A stretch of DNA of 64,000 nt, taken from Bacteroidales bacterium UBA3653 (GTDB lineage Bacteria > Bacteroidota > Bacteroidia > Bacteroidales > Paludibacteraceae). Below, piece after piece: positions 8,314-15,221 of the stretch. The position numbers and the translations under genes are program-made. The stretch lies in the NCBI GenBank assembly GCA_002373505.1, contig DFKE01000011.1, positions 1-64,000 on the forward strand. The letters run 5' to 3'. Every line of letters starts with the position of its first letter. Within the stretch, counting starts at the first letter, position 1. The notes under the pieces were generated by a model that was not told the origin of the DNA, did no database searches, and saw only the letters and a list, made by a program, of their open reading frames with translations.

Positions 8314-10403
8314 TTATTATTGTCGGCGATTTTAAACTCCATAGCGAATCCTCCTCCGGGTGCCATACGCACATGGAGCGTATCGGAGGCCGTTACATCC
8401 CGCTCTTCGATATCATACGCGTACGGGCGTGTTTGCCAGTTGGCATCCTCGGCATCGAGATAAAGCACGGCTTTATAATTTACCATTTCTAATCTCCCTC
8501 CGGTCGAACGATCTGCTTCGCCGTATGGGTCATTTACCATTTGGTCATTTAAGAAACTCAGAGGAATGTCGATCTCTCGTGCCTGTTCATCGGTTATACC
8601 GCCTACATACCAGTTGTCCGAACCGCGTTCCTGCCGCGCGAAGACGCAGAAATCTCCGATCTTGCCGTCGAGGAGGAGGGATCGCTCCCAGTCGCACGGT
8701 ACAGCCTCGATGAAACGGAAGGCATCGGGGTGCTCCATATAGTGTTCCGGCAGGTCGCAAGCCATCTGCAGCGGCGAATAGAAGCAGACGAAGAGCCCCA
8801 GCTGGTTCATGAGCGTGGAATGGACACGGGTGGTAGGAATGACGGGGTTCTCGAAATGGAAGACCCCCGGTGTGTAGTCCACGGGTCCCGCCATAATACG
8901 TGTGAAGGGCAGTACCGTCACATGCTCGCACGGGCTGCCTCCGTCCGTGCTCCAGGCATTCCATTCCTGGCCCCGCACGCCTTCCTGCGTGAGTAGGTTG
9001 GGATAGGTGCGCTGCAGCCCCGTCGGCATCACCGGCTCGTGGTTGTCAATCATGATATGATATTTGGCAGCCGTCTCAATGACCTTGCGGTAATGGCGCA
9101 CACCGGACTGCCCTTTGTTCCACTGGAGCCCGTCCGTCGTGCGGATGATAGGCGCCACGTATCCGGTTTTGATAGCATGGATGCCATGCCCCGCGTGGTA
9201 GCTGTATATCGCGTCCAGATCCTTCTCATAGTCCGCCGCGTTGCCTCCTGTCTCGTTATGTCCGACGATCTGCACGCCGAGGCTGTCCGCCAGGCGGCTC
9301 AGATAGTCCATGTCCCAGTCGGGGTAAGGCGTGGTAAAATTGAAATGCTTCCAGTCCTCCCATCCCAAGTTCCATCCTTCCGCCAGCACGGCGTCTATAC
9401 CATGCTCCTTGGCGAAATGCAGGTAACGGACCATGTTTGCGGTGGTAGCACCATGGATAGGACCCTGCTCCCATGTCATTGTTTTGATATGCATGCCCCA
9501 CCAGATCCCCATAAACTTCATCGGCCGGATCCAAGAGGTGTCTTCTATCTTACAAGGCTCGTTGAGATTCAGCATGATGCGCGAAGCCACCAGTTCCGGC
9601 AGGGTCTTCGTCAAAATAACCATCCGCCAAGGGGTGGAGAAGGGTGTCTCCACGTACGCTTTTACCTCATTTTTAATTTTTAATTCTTCATTTTTAATTG
9701 GCTCTTGGAGCCACGGCGTAAGGTACGTGCGCAGCGCGCCCTCGCGTACATATAAATTTTGCGCGGGATAGTCGCTCAGCGCCGCTTCGTGGACGAAACC
9801 GTAGCTGCCGTCCGCAAACTCAATCGTAATGGGTGAACAGAGCGTGTCAAGGGTGTTTGCCATGTGACCGTTTATCGGTCTTTTCTGCCAGAGCCCCTCG
9901 TAGTACTCGGTGCGCCAGGGGATAGACCATGCTTCTGCGTTTTGGGTGAAGCGGTAAGCGGAAGTTTCGTCGGTGACGGTCAGCGTCTTGGTCTCCTGCT
10001 CCGGGAAGATGTATCGGAACGCGAAACCGTCATTGAAAAGCCGGAACTCTATATCCATGTTTATTCCGGATTGATGGAGCAGGTGTACGGTCATGGCATT
10101 ATGGCAATCGCGTATCAACCGCTCTTCCCCCCATACCGTCTCCCATGTGGCGTCCTCCGAGTGGTGGTCAATGCCGGTTACCCGGAAACGATCGGTCAGA
10201 ACCGCTTCCCGGGCGATAATGCCCAGTTCGGACGGGTCGATAACGAGTTCGCTGTCCCGCGCAACAGCATACCGGATAGTCCCATTATCAGCATCGCAAT
10301 CAAAGAAAAGAGTTAAATGCCCATCAGGTGAAGTGAGCTCCTTAGATGAGGTGCAAGCCCCCAACAGAAGGCAAACAAAACAGAAGTACAGAATCTTTTT
10401 CAT
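8310..10403 (-). CDS. GH97 alpha-glucosidase (SusB-like) lipoprotein
   Basis: A 697-residue GH97 enzyme: N-terminal beta-sandwich, TIM barrel, C-terminal beta domain. The lipobox is LLLGACTSS. Family landmarks are WGEERLIRDCHN, FRLFNDGFAFRYIFP, MIDNHEPVMPTGLQRTYPN (Glu near 455) and TQEGVRGQEWNAW (Glu near 471 and 477). At about residue 413 it reads IKTGYV, with no Asp at the position used as nucleophile by retaining members. This points to the inverting, SusB-type mechanism. Two stretches look inserted relative to the family: about 235-245 (NEELKIKNEVK) and about 618-642, both encoded by dispersed repeat sequence. It is the first gene of the minus-strand operon, with a recognisable promoter at 10426-10458. 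Confidence 0.93.
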   Translation of the reverse strand: MKKILYFCFVCLLLGACTSSKELTSPDGHLTLFFDCDADNGTIRYAVARDSELVIDPSELGIIAREAVLTDRFRVTGIDHHSEDATWETVWGEERLIRDCHNAMTVHLLHQSGINMDIEFRLFNDGFAFRYIFPEQETKTLTVTDETSAYRFTQNAEAWSIPWRTEYYEGLWQKRPINGHMANTLDTLCSPITIEFADGSYGFVHEAALSDYPAQNLYVREGALRTYLTPWLQEPIKNEELKIKNEVKAYVETPFSTPWRMVILTKTLPELVASRIMLNLNEPCKIEDTSWIRPMKFMGIWWGMHIKTMTWEQGPIHGATTANMVRYLHFAKEHGIDAVLAEGWNLGWEDWKHFNFTTPYPDWDMDYLSRLADSLGVQIVGHNETGGNAADYEKDLDAIYSYHAGHGIHAIKTGYVAPIIRTTDGLQWNKGQSGVRHYRKVIETAAKYHIMIDNHEPVMPTGLQRTYPNLLTQEGVRGQEWNAWSTDGGSPCEHVTVLPFTRIMAGPVDYTPGVFHFENPVIPTTRVHSTLMNQLGLFVCFYSPLQMACDLPEHYMEHPDAFRFIEAVPCDWERSLLLDGKIGDFCVFARQERGSDNWYVGGITDEQAREIDIPLSFLNDQMVNDPYGEADRSTGGRLEMVNYKAVLYLDAEDANWQTRPYAYDIEERDVTASDTLHVRMAPGGGFAMEFKIADNNK
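8476..8551. repeat. In-frame repeat insertion in GH97 (AAATGGT family)
   Basis: Two copies of an ATTTACCATTT core bracket a short hairpin-like block inside the GH97 reading frame. The reverse complement matches the AAATGACCAAATGGTAAATG repeats found between genes at 24750-24795 and 33436-33487. Confidence 0.7.
9668..9701. repeat. In-frame heptamer repeat in GH97
   Basis: Period-7 run built on TTTTTAA / TTCTTCA inside the GH97 frame, encoding the lysine- and glutamate-rich segment NEELKIKNE. It is strongly AT-rich, unlike the surrounding coding sequence. Confidence 0.75.
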
Positions 10404-10425
10404 GGGTGTTTGTTATAATTTCGCT

Positions 10426-10458
10426 GCAAAGGTACACCTTTTTATGTACGTGCGCAAA
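10426..10458 (-). promoter_or_regulatory. Promoter of the GH97-SusCD operon
   Basis: On the minus strand, TTTG (10455-10458), a 20-nt spacer and TACCTTTGC (10426-10434), 23 nt ahead of the GH97 start. This fits the Bacteroidetes -33/-7 consensus. Confidence 0.75.
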
Positions 10459-10493
10459 AAATATATAAAAAATATAAAAATTTTAAAATATAT

Positions 10494-10525
10494 TTTGATA
10501 CATAAAAATCTTTTTGTATCTTTGC
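10494..10525 (+). promoter_or_regulatory. Promoter of the TPR/HTH regulator gene
   Basis: TTTG (10494-10497), a 19-nt spacer, then TATCTTTGC (10517-10525). It is an exact match to the Bacteroidetes promoter form, 12 nt before the ATG, and divergent from the GH97 promoter. Confidence 0.8.
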
Positions 10526-10537
10526 ACCCAAAATACA

Positions 10538-12112
10538 ATGAATATGAAAAACAAATCCCTTCTTTTAAGTTTCTTTTCGGTGTTGCTATCTGTCTCTTTG
10601 TGTGCTGAAAATGAGATAGATAGACAGTTGAGAATGTTAGATGAGACACTGGTTCAAAGGGGCTCTTATGATGCTGTCAAACAGCATAGGATTGACTCTC
10701 TAGTCCGGTTGTCGTACTTATGCGAAGATCCGTATGAGATATATAAGAAATTATATGAAGAATATAGATCGTATAATTACGACAAAGCGCTCGTTTATGC
10801 GGAGGATATGGCTACGGAAGCGAGGGAGAGCGGCGACTCGCAGCGGATCTCCGAGTCGGTTATAGCGCAGGCCTTTGTGTACCTTTCCGGCGGTCTTTTT
10901 CACGAGGCATACCAGCAGTTGGAGACTCTGCCGGAGATGACGTCCGGAGTGTTGGCGGATGAATACCTTCTTACATTCGCGCGCCTGCTATACGACATGT
11001 GCGATTTTGCCGGTAATGCGCAAGCATCGGGTATATACAGCGAGAAGGCATGCGGTTTCATGACTCAGTTGGCGCACCGTTACAGCCCCGCCGACTCCGC
11101 CAGTTACTGGTATCCTCTGGCGGTTATTGACATGCACCGCGGCAACTACGAGCGGAGTATATCGCGTATGGAGCAGGCACTGACGGATTCCCGTAACACC
11201 CTGCACGAGAAAGCTATCTACGCCAGTTCCCTCTCTTACCTCTACCGCCAGACGGGTGATCCGGAAACAGCGTTGTCCAAGGCGATAGAGGCTGCTGTCT
11301 ATGACTGCAAGAGTTCCACTTACGAAGCGGTAGCGCTGCGTGTAGTGGCGGAGCTGCTCTATGAACGCGGAGAGTTTGAGTTGGCGAACCGGTATATCCA
11401 TATAGCCATGGAGGATGCGAACCGTTATCATGCCCGTCACAGGCAGGTGAGCATATCCCTTCTGCTGCCTATTATCGAGGAGCACCACTCGCAGCAGTCT
11501 CACCGTCAGGCGGTAGCGGCTTACATTCTTCTGGCAATCGTGCTGGTGCTGCTGATGGTGTGCGTAGCCGCTATCATTATCCTTTCCTACCGAACGAAGG
11601 CGGTGCATGCCGCCCGGCAGACGATCGACCAGATGAACCAGAGTCTGCTGGAAGCCAACCGTCTGAAAGAAGAGTTGCTTGGTACGCTCTTGACATCGAG
11701 ATCGCAGTATATCAATGCCGTGCAACAATACCAGCAGGATGTAAAACAGCATGCTGTCAACCGGCAGTGGAGCGATCTGCTGAGTGTGCCGAAAGGAGCG
11801 GATGCGCGCTTGCAACGCACTGTTCTCGAACGCCAGCTGGACAGCATTATCCTGCGGGTTTACCCTACTTTTGTGCAGGATTTCAATGCGTTGCTGCGCC
11901 CCGAGGAGCGGCTGGTGCTGAAGAAAGACGAGTTGATGAACGCCCAACTGCGTATTTTTGCCCTCATCAGGCTGGGGATCAGTCATAACGAGGTGATAGC
12001 CGAGATATTGAACTACAGCGTCAATACGGTGTATAACTATAAGACACGTGTGATTGCCTCTTCCGACCTCTCGCCGGAGGAATTTCATGCCGCTCTGATG
12101 CGAATAAGATAA
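10538..12112 (+). CDS. Membrane-tethered TPR/HTH regulator (DUF6377-like)
   Basis: A 524-residue putative regulator. The signal peptide (KNKSLLLSFFSVLLSVSLCA) leads into a helical, TPR-like presumed periplasmic region of about 300 residues. One transmembrane helix follows (about 326-351, ILLAIVLVLLMVCVAAIIIL), then a coiled coil. A C-terminal LuxR-like helix-turn-helix (about 467-505) contains RIFALIRLGIS and SVNTVYNYKTRV. The architecture matches the Bacteroidales DUF6377 family. It is divergent from the GH97-SusCD operon across a short shared promoter region, so it probably senses the glycan in the periplasm and controls that operon. A paralogue lies at 36946-38481. The start is taken after the promoter; the Met two codons later is equally possible. 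Confidence 0.85.
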   Translation: MNMKNKSLLLSFFSVLLSVSLCAENEIDRQLRMLDETLVQRGSYDAVKQHRIDSLVRLSYLCEDPYEIYKKLYEEYRSYNYDKALVYAEDMATEARESGDSQRISESVIAQAFVYLSGGLFHEAYQQLETLPEMTSGVLADEYLLTFARLLYDMCDFAGNAQASGIYSEKACGFMTQLAHRYSPADSASYWYPLAVIDMHRGNYERSISRMEQALTDSRNTLHEKAIYASSLSYLYRQTGDPETALSKAIEAAVYDCKSSTYEAVALRVVAELLYERGEFELANRYIHIAMEDANRYHARHRQVSISLLLPIIEEHHSQQSHRQAVAAYILLAIVLVLLMVCVAAIIILSYRTKAVHAARQTIDQMNQSLLEANRLKEELLGTLLTSRSQYINAVQQYQQDVKQHAVNRQWSDLLSVPKGADARLQRTVLERQLDSIILRVYPTFVQDFNALLRPEERLVLKKDELMNAQLRIFALIRLGISHNEVIAEILNYSVNTVYNYKTRVIASSDLSPEEFHAALMRIR

Positions 12113-12150
12113 AGTTTTTCGCTTTTTATTTGGCAAAAAATGCCCGAACG

Positions 12151-12182
12151 CTTGCGTATGTGCAATTTTTGTTGTACCTTTG
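12151..12182 (+). promoter_or_regulatory. Promoter upstream of thrS
   Basis: CTTG (12151-12154), a 20-nt spacer and TACCTTTG (12175-12182). A leader of roughly 120 nt follows before the thrS ATG and contains a repeat at 12246-12300. Confidence 0.7.
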
Positions 12183-12245
12183 TACCCGATTTGGCGAAAG
12201 GGCATTTGTCAGCCCCTAGCCGTAAACATTTGTAGGTTTATAAAA

Positions 12246-12300
12246 CAGTCGAAAGACCGCTTAGCTCCAAGTCGAAAGACCGCGGCTAAGCCGCTCAAAG
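12246..12300. repeat. AGTCGAAAGAC mini-hairpin repeat in the thrS leader
   Basis: Two units of AGTCGAAAGACCGC, the second ending in the triloop hairpin GCGGC-taa-GCCGC followed by TCAAAGA. A close copy sits in frame within thrS itself at 12435-12481, and a short relative at 33342-33362. Confidence 0.8.
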
Positions 12301-12310
12301 AAAAAAAAGT

Positions 12311-14305
12311 ATGATTAAAATTACATTTCCGGACGGAAGCGTCCGTGAGTACGAAAGCGGCGTGACGCCGCTGCAAGTAGCTGAGAGTATCAGCAGCCGT
12401 TTGGCACAAGATGTCTTGTGCGCAAGTGTGAAAGAGTCCAAAGTCGAAAGTCGAAAGACTGCGGCAGAGCCGCTCAAAGACGAGTGGCGCATTGTAGAAC
12501 TCAATTATCCGATTACCGAGGATGCGGCAATCAAGTTGCACAAATGGGAGGACGAGGAGGCGAAACACGCCTTCTGGCACACGTCCAGCCACCTGATGGC
12601 GGAAGCGTTGCAGGAGTTGTATCCGGGCATTCAGTTCGGTATCGGTCCGGCTATCGAGAACGGGTTCTACTACGACGTGATGCCGCCCGAGGGTGTGGTG
12701 ATCAACGACACCTGTTTCGCCGCGATTGAGAACAAGATGCTGGAGCTGCGCGGCAGGAAAGAGCATCTGGAGAAACGCATGATCTCCAAAGCCGATGCGC
12801 TGAAGGCGTTCGGCGAGAAAGGGCAGAGTTACAAATGCGAGCTGATCAGCGAGTTGGAGGACGGCCATATCAGCACTTATACGCAGGGTGCGTTTACCGA
12901 CCTGTGCAAGGGTCCGCACCTGCTGAGCACCGAGCCGATCAAGGCAGTCAAAGTGCTGAGCTGCTCGGCAGCCTACTGGCGCGGCGACGAGAAACGGCCT
13001 ATGATGACCCGTATCTACGGTATCTCGTTCCCGAAGAAAGCGATGCTCGACGAGTATCTGGCACTGCTTGAGGAAGCGAAGAAACGCGACCACCGCAAGA
13101 TAGGCAAGGAGTTAGAGCTGTTTATGTTCAGCGACATGGTAGGCAAAGGTCTGCCGATCTGGCTGCCGAAAGGAACGGCGCTGCGTCTGCGGTTGGAGGA
13201 TTTCCTGAAGAAGATCCAGAAACGCTACGGTTACCAGCAGGTCATCACGCCGCATATCGGTTCCAAGCAGCTGTACATGACTTCGGGTCACTGGGACCAC
13301 TACGGCAAGGACTCGTTCCAGCCGATCACGACGCCGGAGGAAGGCGAGGTGTATATGCTCAAGCCGATGAACTGCCCTCACCACTGTGCGATATACAAGA
13401 ACAGCCCCAAGAGCTACAAGGATCTGCCGTTCCGCTGCGCGGAGTTCGGTACCGTCTATCGTTATGAGCAGAGCGGCGAGCTGCACGGCTTGACCCGCGT
13501 GCGTTCGTTCACGCAGGATGACGCGCATATTTTCTGCCGTCCCGACCAGGTGAAGCAGGAGTTCATCCGCGTGATGGAGATCATCAATATCATCTTCAAA
13601 GCACTCAATTTCGAGAACTACGAGGCGCAGATCTCTCTCCGTGACCCCAACAACCACGAGAAATACGTGGGCTCGGATGAGATTTGGGAGCATGCAGAGA
13701 ACGCTATCCGTGAGGCATGCAAGGAGATGAACCTGCCGGCACGCGAACAGACCGGCGAGGCTGCTTTCTACGGTCCGAAACTCGACTTCATGGTCAAAGA
13801 CGCTCTCGGCCGCCGCTGGCAGTTAGGTACAATCCAGGTGGATTACAACCTGCCGGAGCGGTTCGAACTGGAATACACGGGCGAGGACAACCAGAAACAC
13901 CGTCCGGTGATGATCCACCGCGCGCCGTTCGGCTCCATGGAGCGTTTCGTAGCCGTCCTCATCGAGCATACGGCGGGTAAGTTCCCGTTGTGGCTGACGC
14001 CGGACCAGGCGGTCGTACTGCCGATCTCCGAGAAATCCAACGACTACGCATGGAAAGTGAAAGAGATCCTCGAGCAACAGGATGTGCGTGTGATCGTCGA
14101 TGACCGCAACGAGAAACTCGGCCGTAAGATCCGCGACAACGAACTGAAACGTATTCCGTACATGCTCATCGTCGGTGAGAAAGAAGCGGAACAAGGACTC
14201 GTCTCTGTCCGTCAGCAGGGCGCAGAGGAGAAGGGCTCCATGACCATTCAGGAGTTCGCCGACTTCGTCAATAACACCGTCAAGGAGCAGATGAACGCGT
14301 ATTAA
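12311..14305 (+). CDS. thrS: Threonine--tRNA ligase
   Basis: A 664-residue class II synthetase charging tRNA-Thr. Order: TGS domain (1-75), editing domain with HTSSH (about 90-94) and the Cys of LCKGPH (about 199), then the catalytic core. The core has zinc ligands in NCPHHC (about 355) and QDDAH, motif 2 (FRCAEFGTVYRYE) and motif 3 (APFGSMERF). An anticodon-binding domain completes it. The TGS domain carries an extra stretch of roughly 17 residues (KESKVESRKTAAEPLKD). It is encoded by the same mini-hairpin repeat found in the leader just upstream and is absent from ordinary ThrS as I know it. All catalytic motifs are intact, so the enzyme should be functional. Confidence 0.97.
   Translation: MIKITFPDGSVREYESGVTPLQVAESISSRLAQDVLCASVKESKVESRKTAAEPLKDEWRIVELNYPITEDAAIKLHKWEDEEAKHAFWHTSSHLMAEALQELYPGIQFGIGPAIENGFYYDVMPPEGVVINDTCFAAIENKMLELRGRKEHLEKRMISKADALKAFGEKGQSYKCELISELEDGHISTYTQGAFTDLCKGPHLLSTEPIKAVKVLSCSAAYWRGDEKRPMMTRIYGISFPKKAMLDEYLALLEEAKKRDHRKIGKELELFMFSDMVGKGLPIWLPKGTALRLRLEDFLKKIQKRYGYQQVITPHIGSKQLYMTSGHWDHYGKDSFQPITTPEEGEVYMLKPMNCPHHCAIYKNSPKSYKDLPFRCAEFGTVYRYEQSGELHGLTRVRSFTQDDAHIFCRPDQVKQEFIRVMEIINIIFKALNFENYEAQISLRDPNNHEKYVGSDEIWEHAENAIREACKEMNLPAREQTGEAAFYGPKLDFMVKDALGRRWQLGTIQVDYNLPERFELEYTGEDNQKHRPVMIHRAPFGSMERFVAVLIEHTAGKFPLWLTPDQAVVLPISEKSNDYAWKVKEILEQQDVRVIVDDRNEKLGRKIRDNELKRIPYMLIVGEKEAEQGLVSVRQQGAEEKGSMTIQEFADFVNNTVKEQMNAY
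12435..12481. repeat. In-frame copy of the AGTCGAAAGAC repeat within thrS
   Basis: AGTCGAA units followed by the triloop hairpin GCGGC-aga-GCCGC and CTCAAAGAC, inside the TGS-domain coding region. It matches the non-coding copy about 190 bp upstream. Confidence 0.85.
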
Positions 14306-14338
14306 TTGAGAATTGAGAATTGAGAATTGAGAATTGAG
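14304..14338. repeat. (AATTGAG)5 heptamer repeat
   Basis: Five exact 7-bp units fill the thrS-TrmH junction. The first unit begins within the thrS stop codon, and the last contains the TTG used as start of the next gene. Confidence 0.95.
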
Positions 14339-15113
14339 CGTTAGTAAAGCGCAGATAAAAGAGGTTCGGTCGCTGCAGATGAAGAAATTCCGCGACGAGC
14401 TCGGACTCTTTGTGGCGGAGGGAGACAAATGCGTAGAAGAACTGCGCAAAGGTTTTGAACTGGTCTCCCTCTACCGCGAAGGGGAGAACGCTACGCGTAC
14501 CGAGATCGAACAGATGAGCGGTCTGCAAACGCCGCAGGGCACGATTGCAGTGTTTAAAAAGACCGCTATCGCTGACGGAATACAGACCGCCCTATGGGCT
14601 GACAGACCGGCTTCGCCTGACAGACAGGATTTGATCCTCGCCTTGGACGGAGTGCAGAACCCCGGTAACTTAGGGACGATCATCCGGACCTGCGACTGGT
14701 TCGGAGTACATGATATCGTGTGCTCGCACGACACCGCCGACTGCTACAACCCCAAGGTCGTTCAGGCTACTATGGGGGCGTTGGCACGCGTGCGCGTGCA
14801 ATACACGGATCTAGCGGAATGGCTGAAAGCCGTCAGCAGTCAGCATTCAGATGTCAGAATTTACGGCACGCTTCTGGAAGGCAAGGACATGTATGAAGTC
14901 CTCAAAGCCCCCCTCGGTCCCCCCATAAAGGGGGGAAGAAAGGTAGTTATCATGGGCAATGAGGGAAACGGGATCTCGGAGGAGGTACGCGCCATGGTGA
15001 CCCACCCGATACGGATCCCCTCCTATCCCAAGGACGCCGAGACATCCGAGAGCCTGAATGTTTCTATTGCTACCGCTATCGTTCTGGCGGAGTTCAGGAG
15101 AGGGGAAAGGTGA
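14334..15113 (+). CDS. TrmH/SpoU-family RNA 2'-O-methyltransferase
   Basis: A 259-residue SPOUT methyltransferase acting on rRNA or tRNA with S-adenosylmethionine. The N-terminal substrate-binding domain (about 1-95) is followed by the trefoil-knot domain. Its three motifs are QNPGNLGTIIRTCDWFG, IMGNEGNGIS and ESLNVSIATAIVLAEF. The best start is the TTG at 14334, inside the AATTGAG repeat. The frame upstream is short, and the next Met (about 16 residues in) would cut the RNA-binding domain. Two inserted-looking stretches are repeat-encoded: ALWADRPASPDRQ (14582-14628) and PLGPPIKGG (14907-14938). Which RNA it modifies cannot be told from sequence. Confidence 0.88.
   Translation: MSVSKAQIKEVRSLQMKKFRDELGLFVAEGDKCVEELRKGFELVSLYREGENATRTEIEQMSGLQTPQGTIAVFKKTAIADGIQTALWADRPASPDRQDLILALDGVQNPGNLGTIIRTCDWFGVHDIVCSHDTADCYNPKVVQATMGALARVRVQYTDLAEWLKAVSSQHSDVRIYGTLLEGKDMYEVLKAPLGPPIKGGRKVVIMGNEGNGISEEVRAMVTHPIRIPSYPKDAETSESLNVSIATAIVLAEFRRGER
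14582..14628. repeat. In-frame mini-hairpin repeat in the TrmH gene
   Basis: Two small hairpins (GCCC-tat-GGGC and GGC-ttc-GCC) joined by TGACAGACC-type linkers. The same linker and triloop arrangement fills the non-coding gap at 24036-24180. Confidence 0.75.
14907..14938. repeat. In-frame C-run/G-run repeat in the TrmH gene
   Basis: CCCCCC, GGTCCCCCCATAAA and GGGGGG form a strong hairpin inside the coding region (PLGPPIKGG). A related sequence in opposite orientation lies in the SulP leader at 26531-26562. Confidence 0.75.
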
Positions 15114-15221
15114 GTGCGGCTTCGCCGCGGTTGAGTGCGACCTTTGGTCGCTGTTGAGTGCTACGCGGTTAAGCAGCGAAGCGCTACACAAAATTGAAAG
15201 GTGAACGGTGAAAGGAGATAC
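15112..15221. repeat. Mini-hairpin array plus TGAAAGG heptamers
   Basis: The first 80 bp repeat, inverted, the modules of 237-353 (GCGGC-ttc-GCCGC, GCGACC-ttt-GGTCGC, AGCGCTTCGCT). The array then passes into period-7 units TGAAAGG TGAACGG TGAAAGG, which include the GTG start of the next gene. Confidence 0.8.

Noticed and set aside
10988..12205. A 405-codon minus-strand frame opposite the first TPR/HTH regulator
   Set aside because: No family features. The plus-strand protein has signal peptide, TM helix, HTH and a good promoter.
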